From Shewanella acanthi (lineage in GTDB: Bacteria > Pseudomonadota > Gammaproteobacteria > Enterobacterales > Shewanellaceae): DNA of 64,000 bases. Location of the stretch: assembly GCF_019457475.1 (NCBI RefSeq), contig NZ_CP080413.1, positions 3,782,001 to 3,846,000 on the forward strand, given 5' to 3'. Positions 1-10,147 of this stretch are shown here, in pieces (the first letter of the stretch is position 1; each line of letters opens with the position of its first letter). The translations under genes and the position numbers were made by a program. The notes under the pieces are model-generated. The model was given only the letters and a program-made list of their open reading frames with translations, had not been told where the DNA came from and did no database searches.

Positions 1-228
1 AATCTCTCCCCCAGGTTGGCGGAGCCACACGTTACCATCGACACTGAACAGGTGAACTTTGTCGTCGAGGCGAAATCCCGGCCATAGGGATTCACTCTGG
101 CGACTACTTTGAACCATATAATCGAGATACAGGCGGGCGAGCTGTTCGGCAGAGGCTTTATCGGCGAACACAGGTACGGCGGTTAAGAACCCGAAAAGGC
201 CAAGGAACACCGCCAAAAGATTTTTCAT
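1..228 (-). CDS. Exported protein of unknown function, 5' part only
   Basis: An open frame of 76 codons runs from an ATG at 228 off the left edge of the window, so only the N-terminus is visible. Residues 1-22 form a typical Sec signal peptide: two lysine/asparagine residues, a hydrophobic core rich in Leu, Phe and Val, and a likely cleavage after VFA. The mature part begins DKASAEQLARLYLDY and continues with an SxxxESLWPGF stretch. I do not recognise the family. The protein is probably periplasmic. The upstream side (229-393) is AT-rich and shows no other gene. Confidence 0.6.
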   Translation of the reverse strand, partial: MKNLLAVFLGLFGFLTAVPVFADKASAEQLARLYLDYMVQSSRQSESLWPGFRLDDKVHLFSVDGNVWLRQPGGEI

Positions 229-393
229 TTTTTGCCTAAACACACAAAGGGTCCACAAAACAGCGCTAGCATATAGCGCAAATCGGCAATAGGGAACGCC
301 TACAAAAAAATATTTTCAACCGCCCACTCACTGCTTATTTTTCAATGGAAAACTAGCAACAAAATTAGCACTTTAACTTTCAATTTACACTTG

Positions 394-762
394 TTACTCG
401 GGTCGTGACGAATCGTTTTTTGAGCTTTGTGCATCATCGCCAAACCAAAGCACTAACTTTTCCTTCGCAAGGGTTTTCACCCCATCATCGATGTAGAGTG
501 TCACCATAGTGATGGCCGCAGCGAGTGCGCCTAGGTCGTCGGTAAACCCCACCAGCGGTGTGAGATCGGGAATCGCATCGATTGGTGAAATAAAATAGGC
601 CAAGGCTCCGAGGATGACAGACTTTGCCCAAGCGGGCGTATTAGGTTGCTGCGCCGCATAATAAAGCCAAAGGGCTCGCTCAACTACATCGCGCCCCGCC
701 TGTTTGCCAAAGAGCTTAATCTTGTTCCAAAAGCCCGTTTCGGTATATTCGTCTTCCACCAT
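394..762 (-). CDS. DUF1232 (YkvA-like) family small membrane protein
   Basis: The 122-residue protein carries the DUF1232 signature SPIDAIPD at about residues 59-66, inside a hydrophobic stretch (about 48-72), followed by a second hydrophobic segment (about 76-92). Family members are small membrane-associated proteins of unknown function, often single genes. The start is an ATG at 762 and the length is normal for the family. It lies upstream of nothing obvious: the next gene on this strand begins about 165 bp away. No function can be assigned beyond the family. Confidence 0.8.
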   Translation of the reverse strand: MVEDEYTETGFWNKIKLFGKQAGRDVVERALWLYYAAQQPNTPAWAKSVILGALAYFISPIDAIPDLTPLVGFTDDLGALAAAITMVTLYIDDGVKTLAKEKLVLWFGDDAQSSKNDSSRPE

Positions 763-895
763 CCGTTTACCCCATCAAGTCGTTAGGCAAGCTTTCGAGT
801 TATCTAGAGTGTAATTCGCAAAATCTTAAGTGTCAGGCGGGGATAAGTACGAAAAGCGCATCCTGCGGAAAAGGATAATTGAAGTGCATGAACAA

Positions 896-926
896 AAAGG
901 CCACTCCAGCTACTGGAATGGCCTTT
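896..926 (-). terminator. Intrinsic terminator of the YgiQ-type gene
   Basis: A 14-bp stem (896-909 with 913-926, one mismatch) with a CTA loop. Read on the minus strand the GGCC-rich stem ends in a CCTTTTTG run. It lies 25 bp beyond the stop codon of the radical SAM gene. Confidence 0.8.
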
Positions 927-950
927 GATAAAAACTCATAAAACAGCTAA

Positions 951-3236
951 TTAAGCAGGTTTACGTGCAGAAGATGGTTTACCACCACGGGATGGCGCAG
1001 AGCCTTTTCCACCATTGCCACCAGCCTTCGAGACCGCTTGACCAAACGGCGCTTTGGCACCAAGGCGATTCGGTTTACTTCCCGAAGGCTTAGTCCCCGC
1101 TTTCCCCTTGCGGTCATCAAACTGATTGTTAGAGAAGCGAGTGACCGCCTTCTGACCTTGGTTTGCATCCTTGATCCACTTAGGAGCACGCTCATTACGG
1201 CCTTCAGGCGGCACGAGTTGATTTGGACTATTACCAATTAGGTCTTCACGACCCATGGCGATTAAGCCTTCACGGATGATTGGCCAACCCGCTGGGTCGT
1301 GGTAACGCAGCAATGCCTTATGCAGACGGCGCTGACGACCCTTTTTCGGTACTGGAACCACTTCGCTGCTGTGTTTCACATTTTTCAGCGAGTTCAGCTC
1401 AGTGTGGTAAATCGTGGTTGCGTTTGCCATCGGTGATGGATAGAAGTTTTGCACTTGGTCGAGCTTAAACTTACGCTCCTTAAGCCAGAGTGCTAAGTTC
1501 ACCATATCTTCATCGGTCGTGCCTGGGTGGGCCGAAATAAAGTAGGGGATCAGGTACTGTTCTTTACCCGCCTCTTTCGAGAACTTGTCAAACAGTTCCT
1601 TGAACTTCTCATAGGTGCCCATGCCAGGTTTCATCATCTTGCTGAGAGGCCCTTCTTCGGTATGCTCTGGGGCAATCTTGAGGTAACCACCGACATGGTG
1701 CTGCACTAACTCTTTAATATAGGCAGGATCTTCAATCGCTAAGTCGTAACGCACGCCCGATGCAATCAGAATTTTCTTGATGCCAGGCACGGCGCGAGCG
1801 GCACGGTATAAATCGATAGTGTGCTTATGATCTGTGCCTAAATGGCCGCAAATCGATGGATACACACAGGACAAACGGCGACAGGTTTTCTCCGCTTTCT
1901 CGCTGGTACAACCTAGGCGATACATGTTGGCCGTTGGACCACCAAGATCCGAGATAACGCCGGTAAAGCCTGGGACTTTATCTTGAATATCTTTGATTTC
2001 TTTAATGATCGACTCTTGCGAACGGCTCTGAATGATGCGGCCTTCATGCTCGGTAATCGAGCAGAAAGAACAGCCACCAAAACAGCCACGCATGATGTTG
2101 ATCGAAGTTTTGATCATGTCATAGGCAGGGATTTTAGCCTTGCCATAGACAGGGTGCGGCACCCTTTTGTACGGCAGATCGAATACCGCATCCATCTCAT
2201 CGGTATTGAGCGGCCATGCCGGCGGGTTCACCCACACACCGCGGTCACCGTGGGGCTGAAAAATCGCACGAGCGCAACCTGGGTTTTGCTCTTGGTGCAA
2301 AATCCGCGAAGCATGGGCGTATAAATATTTGTCTTCCGAGACCTTCTCAAAGGCAGGCAACAGCACGTAGGTTTTTTCCCACGGCTTTGGACGCGGCGGC
2401 TGCACACTAATCGGTTTAGGCGCCTCGTTGTCGAAAATCTTAACATCCGACGGTCCCGACAAATTAGCGCAACCGACATCGTCGGCGCCGTAGGGATTTG
2501 GAATCGGGTCAATTTTGTGCAGTTGGTCGATTTTTCGTGAATCCATACCACGCCATTCTGGCATTGGCTCCTTACGGATAACGGCGGTACCACGCACATC
2601 TTGAATGTCGGCAATCGCTTCGCCTGCGGCTAAACGACGGGCCACTTCGGCCAGTGGACGCTCGGCGTTGCCGTACATTAGAATGTCAGCCTTAGCATCG
2701 AAAATCACACTGCGGCGCACTTTATCTGACCAGTAATCGTAGTGGGCGATACGGCGCAGACTCGCCTCGATACCACCGATAATCACTGGCACGTCTTTAT
2801 AGGCTTCTTTACAGCGCTGGGTGTATACAGTGACAGCACGATCAGGACGCTTGCCACCAATATCGTCTGGAGAATAGGCGTCGTCGCTGCGGATACGGCG
2901 ATCGGCAGTGTAGCGGTTAATCATAGAATCCATATTACCCGCAGTAACACCGAAAAACAGATTCGGGCGGCCGAGCTGCATAAAGGCGTCTTTGCTTGAC
3001 CAATCGGGCTGGGAGATAATCCCCACACGATAGCCTTGGGCTTCTAACATACGGCCAATAACCGCCATGCCAAAACTTGGATGGTCCACATAGGCATCAC
3101 CGGTGACGATAATAATGTCACAGCTATCCCAGCCTAACTTTTCCATCTCCTTGCGGGACATCGGCAGGAAAGGCGCGGTGCCAAAGCACTCGGCCCAATA
3201 TTTGGGATGGCTAAACAGTGTGGATTCAACTTGCAT
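951..3236 (-). CDS. YgiQ family radical SAM protein
   Basis: The 761-residue protein has the usual order of the YgiQ (UPF0313) family: an N-terminal domain with a B12-binding-like fold (about 20-220), a radical SAM core starting with CFGGCSFC (Cys385, Cys389, Cys392 binding the 4Fe-4S cluster), and a C-terminal DUF3362 region ending in a Lys/Gly/Pro-rich tail (about 690-761). The tail is low-complexity and basic, and could bind RNA or be disordered. Family members have no firmly established reaction. The gene stands alone, has its own terminator, and starts at an ATG at 3236. The length is close to that of other gammaproteobacterial members. Confidence 0.93.
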   Translation of the reverse strand: MQVESTLFSHPKYWAECFGTAPFLPMSRKEMEKLGWDSCDIIIVTGDAYVDHPSFGMAVIGRMLEAQGYRVGIISQPDWSSKDAFMQLGRPNLFFGVTAGNMDSMINRYTADRRIRSDDAYSPDDIGGKRPDRAVTVYTQRCKEAYKDVPVIIGGIEASLRRIAHYDYWSDKVRRSVIFDAKADILMYGNAERPLAEVARRLAAGEAIADIQDVRGTAVIRKEPMPEWRGMDSRKIDQLHKIDPIPNPYGADDVGCANLSGPSDVKIFDNEAPKPISVQPPRPKPWEKTYVLLPAFEKVSEDKYLYAHASRILHQEQNPGCARAIFQPHGDRGVWVNPPAWPLNTDEMDAVFDLPYKRVPHPVYGKAKIPAYDMIKTSINIMRGCFGGCSFCSITEHEGRIIQSRSQESIIKEIKDIQDKVPGFTGVISDLGGPTANMYRLGCTSEKAEKTCRRLSCVYPSICGHLGTDHKHTIDLYRAARAVPGIKKILIASGVRYDLAIEDPAYIKELVQHHVGGYLKIAPEHTEEGPLSKMMKPGMGTYEKFKELFDKFSKEAGKEQYLIPYFISAHPGTTDEDMVNLALWLKERKFKLDQVQNFYPSPMANATTIYHTELNSLKNVKHSSEVVPVPKKGRQRRLHKALLRYHDPAGWPIIREGLIAMGREDLIGNSPNQLVPPEGRNERAPKWIKDANQGQKAVTRFSNNQFDDRKGKAGTKPSGSKPNRLGAKAPFGQAVSKAGGNGGKGSAPSRGGKPSSARKPA

Positions 3237-3436
3237 CGATTGTGACCCAAAAGCGTATTGTCAAACAAAGGCGCAGAAGAAAAAGAGCCGCGCCGATTTA
3301 GGGACGCGGAGTATAGCAGGCAATCGGGTAGATGTGCGATTAAAAAATCACCAATTGCGGTATTTTTAGGGGTATTTAAAGCAAAGCTCCAATACCCTTA
3401 AATTGGCTAAGGATATGGTTTAGCGCCAATATTACG

Positions 3437-3835
3437 TTAAAGACCCGAGACAAAATGCCCAAGGTTAATTAACGCCAAGATTAAACTCACCAACCAAGAG
3501 AACAATACCCCAAAAAACCGTCCAAAATGATATCCACCACGGCCAAGTGTTAAGCCAATGGCATGGAGTAATCGGGCGACAATCCACAGAGTACCTAGGC
3601 AATGCAAATACAAAGGTGCTAAACCATTAGCCTCGGCCAGAGCCAATAAGATCAAGACAATAGGTGCGTTTTCAATCAAGTTAGCATGCACTCTCCCTGC
3701 CAACACCAGCTCCTTATTGCCGCCATCACCAATGCCAATTTTTTCACGGCGACGAATCTTCACCACGCGATAGGCCAGCACTATCATCAACAACGCAGTC
3801 AAACTGGCGTAAAAGCCTGTCACCATTAACGACAT
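3437..3835 (-). CDS. MAPEG family membrane protein
   Basis: The 132-residue protein has four hydrophobic segments and an arrangement typical of MAPEG proteins (membrane-associated, eicosanoid/glutathione metabolism): a first helix (about 5-24), the basic loop VVKIRRREKIGIGDGG, then GRVHANLIENAPI, where the family's conserved Asn and Glu lie, and RLLHAIGLTLG near residues 90-100. Bacterial members are thought to be inner-membrane glutathione-related proteins, but the substrate is unknown. The gene is monocistronic and its start is the ATG at 3835. Confidence 0.85.
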   Translation of the reverse strand: MSLMVTGFYASLTALLMIVLAYRVVKIRRREKIGIGDGGNKELVLAGRVHANLIENAPIVLILLALAEANGLAPLYLHCLGTLWIVARLLHAIGLTLGRGGYHFGRFFGVLFSWLVSLILALINLGHFVSGL

Positions 3836-3994
3836 AACACTCTCCCCATAATCCCAACCTAGGTTGTTAACTACCGCAAAAAATCTGCAATTTATTTGTA
3901 TTAAACTTAAAAGCCATTAACCTTTTAACAGCAAGTTAGGTTAATATGCGCGCGTCATTTCATCCACCGTTTTTTATAACAGCGAATACCCCGA

Positions 3995-5215
3995 TTGGAC
4001 AACGAACAGTTTCTAGAAAAGCGTAAATTTATCATTAAGCTAGGTAAAGCATTACATAAATTTGGCACCCCCGCTTACCGTCTTGAAACCCATCTACAAA
4101 CCGTGTCCCGCACCCTAGGGATAGAAGGGTATTTTCTCATTTCCCCAACCTCGATGACCTTTGTGCTTCAGCACGATACCGATCAGGAGTATAACCATGT
4201 GGCAAGGGTGAAACCCGGGGAGCTGGATTTAGGTTCGCTTGCGCGAACCGATGAATTAGTCGATGAACTGAGTTCGGGTAAACGTACCCTTGCCGAAGCC
4301 CTAGACCGCCTCGAAGAAATTGCCAATAAGCCCAATCCCTATGGCCCACTTTTAACCTGCTTCTCCTTTGGCGCTTCAGCAGCAGCCTTCGCCATGTTAA
4401 TGGGTACAGGTTGGCACGATGTTTTTTGGTCAGGGCTGCTAGGGCTCATGGTTTATGGCTTTGTTTACCGCGCTGAGCGTTCGAGCCGGATGGCCGAAGT
4501 CCTCGAACCCTTTGCAACCATTGTCTGCGCGATTGCGGCATGCCTAATTGCTCGCTTCGACCCCAATATCAATATCCCTGTGGTGATCCTCTCGGCGATC
4601 ATCATCTTTATCCCAGGCCTTGCCCTGACCTTAGGTTTGGCAGAACTCGCGGCTCGGGATTTGATTTCAGGTACTGCGCGGATTATGGATGCCAGTATGT
4701 TACTGTTTAAATTGTATTTTGGCGCCGTTTTAGGGATGGCGATTGGCAAAGCCTTCTTCGGTGAAGCCATTCATATCGAGCCCGAAGGCTTGCCTAAATG
4801 GGCGATTTGGTCGGCAGTGCCTATTCTATCTATGGCGTTAGTGTTTATCTTTAAGGCACGCATGCAGGACTCGCCTTGGGGAGTACTTGCGGGGATTGTA
4901 GCGTTTTTTTCCGCTATGCTAGGAGGTCACTTTTTTGGGGATTCGGTTGGGATCTTCTTTGGCGCCTTGGCAGTAGGAGTTTACTCGAACCTCTTTGCTC
5001 GCTGGATGAAGGCTCCCGCCTCCATCGCCCTGCTACAGGGGATTGTTATCTTGGTCCCTGGCAGTAAAACCTATATCGGCCTTAACACGCTCATTTCGGG
5101 TGAGACCATGCTGAATCAATCTCACATCGGCTCGCAAATTTTTTTAATTTTTATGTCGCTGATCGCAGGACTTATCTTTGCTAACGTCGTAGTACCGCCA
5201 CGCCGCACACTGTAA
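3995..5215 (+). CDS. Threonine/serine exporter (ThrE) family protein
   Basis: The 406-residue protein fuses the two halves that are separate in YjjP/YjjB-type exporters. An N-terminal cytosolic part (about 1-110, with KLGKALHKFGTPAYRLE and a YFLISPTSM strand, DUF1212) is followed by about nine or ten membrane helices; the second half (about 270-406) matches the DUF3815 part. The family exports threonine, serine or small dicarboxylates, so the substrate is open. The only reasonable start is a TTG at 3995, since no in-frame ATG occurs near it and the KFIIKLGKALHKFG segment must be included. The gene is single and divergent from the MAPEG gene. Confidence 0.85.
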   Translation: MDNEQFLEKRKFIIKLGKALHKFGTPAYRLETHLQTVSRTLGIEGYFLISPTSMTFVLQHDTDQEYNHVARVKPGELDLGSLARTDELVDELSSGKRTLAEALDRLEEIANKPNPYGPLLTCFSFGASAAAFAMLMGTGWHDVFWSGLLGLMVYGFVYRAERSSRMAEVLEPFATIVCAIAACLIARFDPNINIPVVILSAIIIFIPGLALTLGLAELAARDLISGTARIMDASMLLFKLYFGAVLGMAIGKAFFGEAIHIEPEGLPKWAIWSAVPILSMALVFIFKARMQDSPWGVLAGIVAFFSAMLGGHFFGDSVGIFFGALAVGVYSNLFARWMKAPASIALLQGIVILVPGSKTYIGLNTLISGETMLNQSHIGSQIFLIFMSLIAGLIFANVVVPPRRTL

Positions 5216-5220
5216 TATTT

Positions 5221-5259
5221 TTAAGAATAAGCGGGAACCAAAATCCAGCTTATTCTTAA
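5221..5259. repeat. Inverted repeat after the ThrE-type gene
   Basis: A perfect 12-bp inverted repeat (5221-5232 with 5248-5259) with a 15-bp loop, starting 6 bp after the exporter's stop codon. It lacks a clear T-run, so it may be an mRNA 3'-end hairpin rather than a classical terminator. Confidence 0.5.
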
Positions 5260-5388
5260 GTTAACCTTAAGCTAAATCAAAATCTTATTCAAAAGTCGCC
5301 TTGACTATTCAGCACTTCCCGTGTGTTATTAAATTGTGAAGCTAAGCAAAATAATAAAGCTGTTTCATCTAATTTGCGGGAGTGGTTT

Positions 5389-7035
5389 ATGCAGAAGTTT
5401 ACCCAGTATGCATCGATTCTAGCTTGCTGCCTCAGTAGTTCTTTAGGTATTGCCAGAGCCGACGATACTGCGACAGCAACACCTGCCTCAACGGACGAGG
5501 CAAACATCAAAGTGAACAAGATTGTTGTTATCAGCAATCCTATTTTCGATGAATCCGACCCCGACGCTTTTTTCATTCACCGCTGGGCCAACTACCTTCA
5601 CGTCAACACCAAAGATTATGTGATTCTCGATAGGCTCACCTTCGATGAGAAGGAAACCGTCAGCCAAAAGGATCTTGATGAATCACAACGCCTGCTCAGA
5701 GCTGAACCCTATATTCGTGATGCTAAGGTCTATGTCGGCGAGAAGGATCCCGAGGCTGATACCAATTTGCAGGATCAATCGGTCATCATCGAAACTTGGG
5801 ATAACTGGTCATTGCTGCCTACCGCCAGTTTTAGCCATTCAGGAGGTGACTCGCGGTATTCAGTTGGGATGAAGGAAGACAACCTGTTTGGTACGGGGAT
5901 TCGCACCCGAGTGAAATACCAATCCGATGAATCCCGCACCGGTTACAAGTTCGCCTTCGAGGCACCGATAAGCCTCATTGACCACGGTATTGTCGCGGCG
6001 GAGTTTTACGATAACAGTGACGGCCAAGCCAAGCATGCCTACCTAAGTAAACCCTTTTACGCGCTCGATACTACATCCATGTATACGGTAGAATTTTTAG
6101 ACGATACCCGCACCGACATCATTAGGCAAAACGGTAGCGACGTAAATGAGTTCGAGCATACTGTCGATTACCTCGACTTACAGTACGGCTGGTTAATCAA
6201 TAAAAACCGCCAAAACCTGTCACGCATCATCGCCGGTTTCACCCAAGATAAAAGCGAGTTCGCCAATTCAGACAGCTTCCCCACCAGCGAGTTGCCCGAT
6301 GACAGGGATTTTATGTACCCCTGGATAGTCTATGAATTTATCGAAGATAATTTTAAGGTATTGAGGAATGTGCACCTGATTGCGAACCACGAAGATTTTA
6401 ACCTAGGTTGGCACCATTTCGTTAAACTCGGTGTAGAGACTAAGGATATCCGCGACAATAGCCCCATGGGTTACCATTTTAACTGGTTAACCACTAAAGG
6501 GTTTCAGTTCGACGAACACCTGTGGTTACTGGAAATGGGGGCGGGCAGTAACTTAAGCACAACCCAGAAAGATACTTACAAAGCTTCTATCCAAAGTGAG
6601 TTTTTTTATCAAATCAATCGAAAATGGACTGCCTATACCAAAGCATGGGCCAGTTTTTCGAACAACACCTATCTGGATCTTAAAAAGGGCCTTGGGGATG
6701 AAACCGGCGTGCGAGGCTATCCCAACGAGTACCAACAAGGGGATAACCAATGGAGCATGACTGCTGAGATCCGTAACTATCCAAACATTAACCTCTATCA
6801 ACTCGCCGAACTCGGTTGGGCGGTGTTTGCGGATGTGGGCCAGGCCACTGGCGGGCCGATTGCCGACAACAATGAATACCAAGGCGTGCTCTCAAGTGTT
6901 GGTATTGGCGCAAGGCTTTACTCATCACGCTCGAGTTACGGCAATATTGCCCATATCGACTTTTCAGTTCCTCTTACGGGTGGTAACTCTGTAAGCGATT
7001 GGGAATGGCGGGTATTAGTCAAAAACAGCTTCTAG
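5389..7035 (+). CDS. Omp85-like outer-membrane beta-barrel protein with a POTRA-like domain
   Basis: The 548-residue protein begins at the ATG at 5389, which has a GGGAG ribosome site 6 bp upstream; the in-frame GTG at 5323 has no such site. It has a signal peptide (about 1-24, cleaved near ARA). Residues about 35-140 look like a POTRA-type domain: a segment with ESQRLLRAEPYIRDAKVYV, then VIIETWDNWSLLPTASF. The rest is rich in alternating aromatic strands, includes the RGYPNEYQQG-type barrel motif near the C-terminus, and ends in a final Phe, as in outer-membrane barrels. The domain order resembles BamA/TamA relatives with a single POTRA, but its own role is unknown. It is followed 31 bp later by a gene for a membrane-anchored protein, with which it probably forms an operon. 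Confidence 0.75.
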   Translation: MQKFTQYASILACCLSSSLGIARADDTATATPASTDEANIKVNKIVVISNPIFDESDPDAFFIHRWANYLHVNTKDYVILDRLTFDEKETVSQKDLDESQRLLRAEPYIRDAKVYVGEKDPEADTNLQDQSVIIETWDNWSLLPTASFSHSGGDSRYSVGMKEDNLFGTGIRTRVKYQSDESRTGYKFAFEAPISLIDHGIVAAEFYDNSDGQAKHAYLSKPFYALDTTSMYTVEFLDDTRTDIIRQNGSDVNEFEHTVDYLDLQYGWLINKNRQNLSRIIAGFTQDKSEFANSDSFPTSELPDDRDFMYPWIVYEFIEDNFKVLRNVHLIANHEDFNLGWHHFVKLGVETKDIRDNSPMGYHFNWLTTKGFQFDEHLWLLEMGAGSNLSTTQKDTYKASIQSEFFYQINRKWTAYTKAWASFSNNTYLDLKKGLGDETGVRGYPNEYQQGDNQWSMTAEIRNYPNINLYQLAELGWAVFADVGQATGGPIADNNEYQGVLSSVGIGARLYSSRSSYGNIAHIDFSVPLTGGNSVSDWEWRVLVKNSF

Positions 7036-7066
7036 TCAAAGGATTTAACGTTTTTAAGGGATGAGT

Positions 7067-7564
7067 ATGAAAAACTTCGGTGCAGGGTTTAACAACTATT
7101 GGGTCGGTTTTATTTCAGGCATTATGCTGCCGATAATCCTCGTCGCAGCCCTACTCTATGCCTCGGTCGCGAAACTCACAGGACTCATCGATGATAGCGC
7201 TATAGCCCCTCTCATTGAGCGCAGCGAACAGACCTTCGATAAAGTCGACCATCTTTTAGTGACCTTAGACGACAAAGTGGATAACGCCAGCTTAAAGGAT
7301 GTCGACCTCAAGGATTTAGCACTGCTCGCCCCACTTAAAAATGCCCAGTTATTCCCTGAGCTTCAAACGCTAGCAAGCGGTATAGCGAACCTGAAACAGG
7401 CCGCTTCAGATTTCGATAGGGAAACAGCCATTAACAACCTCAGGGAAACACTGCAGACCTCACTGGCGGGCAAATTTCCTGAAGATAAGGCCAAAGAGCT
7501 GGCGCAAAACCTAATGAACATAGCCCAAGTACTTGCTGAAGAAAAACTTGAGCCACTTCAATAA
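7067..7564 (+). CDS. Single-pass membrane protein with a coiled periplasmic domain, unknown function
   Basis: The ATG at 7067 is preferred because the AAGGG ribosome site ends at 7060, directly against the in-frame ATG at 7061 but 6 bp before this one. The 165-residue product has one strong hydrophobic segment (about 10-36, WVGFISGIMLPIILVAALLY) and then a charged, mainly helical domain rich in Leu, Asp and Lys (DKVDHLLVTLDDKVDNASLKDVDLKDL), suggesting a coiled-coil or helical bundle outside the membrane. I do not recognise the family. Its tight spacing to the outer-membrane barrel gene suggests a joint envelope role, which is inference. Confidence 0.65.
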   Translation: MKNFGAGFNNYWVGFISGIMLPIILVAALLYASVAKLTGLIDDSAIAPLIERSEQTFDKVDHLLVTLDDKVDNASLKDVDLKDLALLAPLKNAQLFPELQTLASGIANLKQAASDFDRETAINNLRETLQTSLAGKFPEDKAKELAQNLMNIAQVLAEEKLEPLQ

Positions 7565-7604
7565 AAGCTACAGAGCCGTCATTAAATTGCAGGGGCAGAC
7601 AATA

Positions 7605-7638
7605 AAAAGCCCGCTTATCTTTTGATAAGCGGGCTTTT
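7605..7638. terminator. Bidirectional intrinsic terminator
   Basis: A perfect 15-bp stem (7605-7619 with 7624-7638) and a TTTT loop, flanked by A and T tracts. It separates the convergent plus-strand membrane-protein gene and the minus-strand lipoprotein gene and can serve both. Confidence 0.9.
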
Positions 7639-7657
7639 ATTTGAAGTGACTGAGCGT

Positions 7658-9160
7658 TTACTCGCTATCGCGACGACCGTGATATTGGCCATAAAAGGTC
7701 TCAGCTTCATCGCTGACGACGGGTAAAAAGTAACTTACCGATTGCTCATTAATCGTCCCCTGTAAATAAGAGGCGTCACCAAGCCCTTGAAAACTATTAG
7801 CATTGACAGAGCAGCTAAAAGCACCTTCGCTGGACACCACTGAGCATTCACCATTATTAATCGTCAATGTCGCATTAACGCGATATTTCTTGTAGGTCTT
7901 TAGCATATTATCGGTTGTGATAACAGCTTCGGTACCTGAGATACTGTATTGACCATCGTTAATGGTTTTCGCAGAACAGTTATTCTGCGCATCACCGCGT
8001 AAATAAACAGCAACATCCTCACCATCTGAACTATGGTTTTTAACCACTAGCGTCGCCTGCTTATTGCTGACCGTGCCCAACATAGCACCATTGAAGGCGC
8101 TAAATGCATCGCCATCAATCACACAACCGCCACTATAACCTTCATTTACCGCGAGCGTACACCCTAATGTCGGTGTAACAGTTAAGGTGCCAGTGAGTGG
8201 CGTTTGCTGCATTTCGCCGTTAGGTTGGGTAATTATGTCATGGCCTAAAAGATTGAAGACTAAATCTTCGTTACAGGTATCATTAGGATCTGGCCATAAA
8301 CCTTGCTCTATCAGCGTTTGTATAATATGGTTTTTTGCCTCTTCGATGCTGACTAAATCCGTCTTCGTTTGCTGTAAGTTAGCCATAGCTAGGATATCTT
8401 TAATCGCGGCAGACGAAGCAAATGCATCAATCGATAATCCAAAATCTAACTGATGAATATTCGTACTTAAAGCGCTATCCAAATAAAGACCATCACTAGG
8501 ATCGCCATTCGTATCTAATGTCATCAGAAGACGAACTAAGTTCACGACTTTAGGATCATCAACACTGTCTGTCGACGCTAAATCAAGTGGTGTTAGAACG
8601 GGTTTGGCTTTCGCTGGGGGTAATTTAGCCTCGCCCAATTTAAAGGTCACGGTTTCACCCTCTAAATAGGAAAACTCTCCTTGCTCATTTGTAAAACCCG
8701 CTAATGTTTCGGTTGAATATTCTATATTACCCACTTCACTATCAACAAAAACCCCCACCTTAGCGGCCATGTCGGTACAAGTGATCACGGTAGATTGAGC
8801 ATTCGCTTCAGTTAAGACTCCACTTCCGCCAGAGGTGATTGAACATGTTTGAACGTTTTCTGGGGTGATACTTTGAATTCTAATACCAAAATTTGTCCCA
8901 ACATCCTGCGCTTGAACAAATTTAAATGGCACATCTTGGCCACTGGCTGTTACAGAAATAGTTTCCCAATCTTGGCCATTTTTAATGAACTGTATACTGA
9001 GCGTACTATTCAAATTGACGACTTTCCCCCCGACTGTAACTTGATCTACTTCTTCCGAGTCATCACCACCGCCACCACCGCAACCAACTAAAGTGGATAA
9101 AAACACGGCTGCCATTACTGGATAAGTTAGGATTGATTTGAATGTAAGATGAGTAGTCAT
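7658..9160 (-). CDS. Glycine-rich lipoprotein with repeated beta domains, unknown function
   Basis: The 500-residue protein has a lipoprotein signal: hydrophobic core, then LVGC (lipobox Cys at about residue 27), directly followed by a run of five glycines as a flexible linker. Residues about 130-200 contain GVFVDSEVGNIEYSTETLAG, GEFSYLEGETVTFKLGEAKL and VLTPLDL, a segment I associate with surface lipoproteins of marine gammaproteobacteria. The C-terminal half (about 290-495) is rich in Cys pairs and short beta-type segments. No catalytic motif is seen. The absence of an Asp after the lipobox Cys points to outer-membrane sorting. It is a single gene with an AT-rich upstream region. Confidence 0.7.
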   Translation of the reverse strand: MTTHLTFKSILTYPVMAAVFLSTLVGCGGGGGDDSEEVDQVTVGGKVVNLNSTLSIQFIKNGQDWETISVTASGQDVPFKFVQAQDVGTNFGIRIQSITPENVQTCSITSGGSGVLTEANAQSTVITCTDMAAKVGVFVDSEVGNIEYSTETLAGFTNEQGEFSYLEGETVTFKLGEAKLPPAKAKPVLTPLDLASTDSVDDPKVVNLVRLLMTLDTNGDPSDGLYLDSALSTNIHQLDFGLSIDAFASSAAIKDILAMANLQQTKTDLVSIEEAKNHIIQTLIEQGLWPDPNDTCNEDLVFNLLGHDIITQPNGEMQQTPLTGTLTVTPTLGCTLAVNEGYSGGCVIDGDAFSAFNGAMLGTVSNKQATLVVKNHSSDGEDVAVYLRGDAQNNCSAKTINDGQYSISGTEAVITTDNMLKTYKKYRVNATLTINNGECSVVSSEGAFSCSVNANSFQGLGDASYLQGTINEQSVSYFLPVVSDEAETFYGQYHGRRDSE

Positions 9161-9684
9161 CTACACCTCCTTGTGATTGTTTTTAAGAATATTGTAAGTT
9201 TCATTTGTTCGCATTTTAGTGTTCAACATGAATTGACCACTAACGTCTAGCAACACTGATTCATGCGCTAGATTGGCGTAAATCCATCTCCTTAAATGTA
9301 ATGAAGTTTTTACAGTGTTGTCGGTAATGGCGAGATATACAAGTTTTTTAGTGCTTGAATTTATAGATAAAAATTTAAAACGATGAAATTGGACTATCGT
9401 TTTAAGCGAATTTTAGAGTTAATTTGGGGAATTATCGAAGGAGATAGCCAAATAATAGGAGGGCAGAACTGTTGCGTTGAAACAGGACAATCTTAAGCTC
9501 AATTGGTTAAAAGAGAATACTTAATCTCTGTGTTTGCAAGGATAGCTACAAGATGATGAGGACGTCTCTGACGAAAATAAAAAACGCCATTTCTGCATTG
9601 TAAATGTCTCATTTGTGTACCACTTAAGCTTCAGCGGTATCAAATAAAATAAAAAACAATGTAAAAACAGCGCTTTAGGTTGAT
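9161..9684. other. AT-rich intergenic stretch
   Basis: About 520 bp between the lipoprotein gene's start and the 3' end of rnpB. It is AT-rich, contains no convincing open frame, and must hold the lipoprotein promoter near 9200-9300. I see no terminator-like hairpin, insertion-sequence ends or long repeats. A GC-poor run occurs at 9600-9670. Confidence 0.5.
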
Positions 9685-10037
<353 letters not shown>

Positions 10038-10044
10038 GGCGCGG

Positions 10045-10050
10045 ATTATA
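10045..10050 (-). promoter_or_regulatory. -10 element of the rnpB promoter
   Basis: TATAAT on the minus strand, 7 bp before the first base of the RNA (10037), with a GC-rich discriminator (CCGCGCC) typical of stringently controlled stable-RNA promoters. The -35 region is weak (a TGGTGT-like sequence near 10068-10073). Confidence 0.7.
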
Positions 10051-10147
10051 GCCTAAGCGTCCTTGGCACACCACAGTTAATAGGCTTGAATACGCCGAAG
10101 ACCCGCCATTAGTTGAAAAATCCGCTCATCGTTCGCCTAATTGCTCT

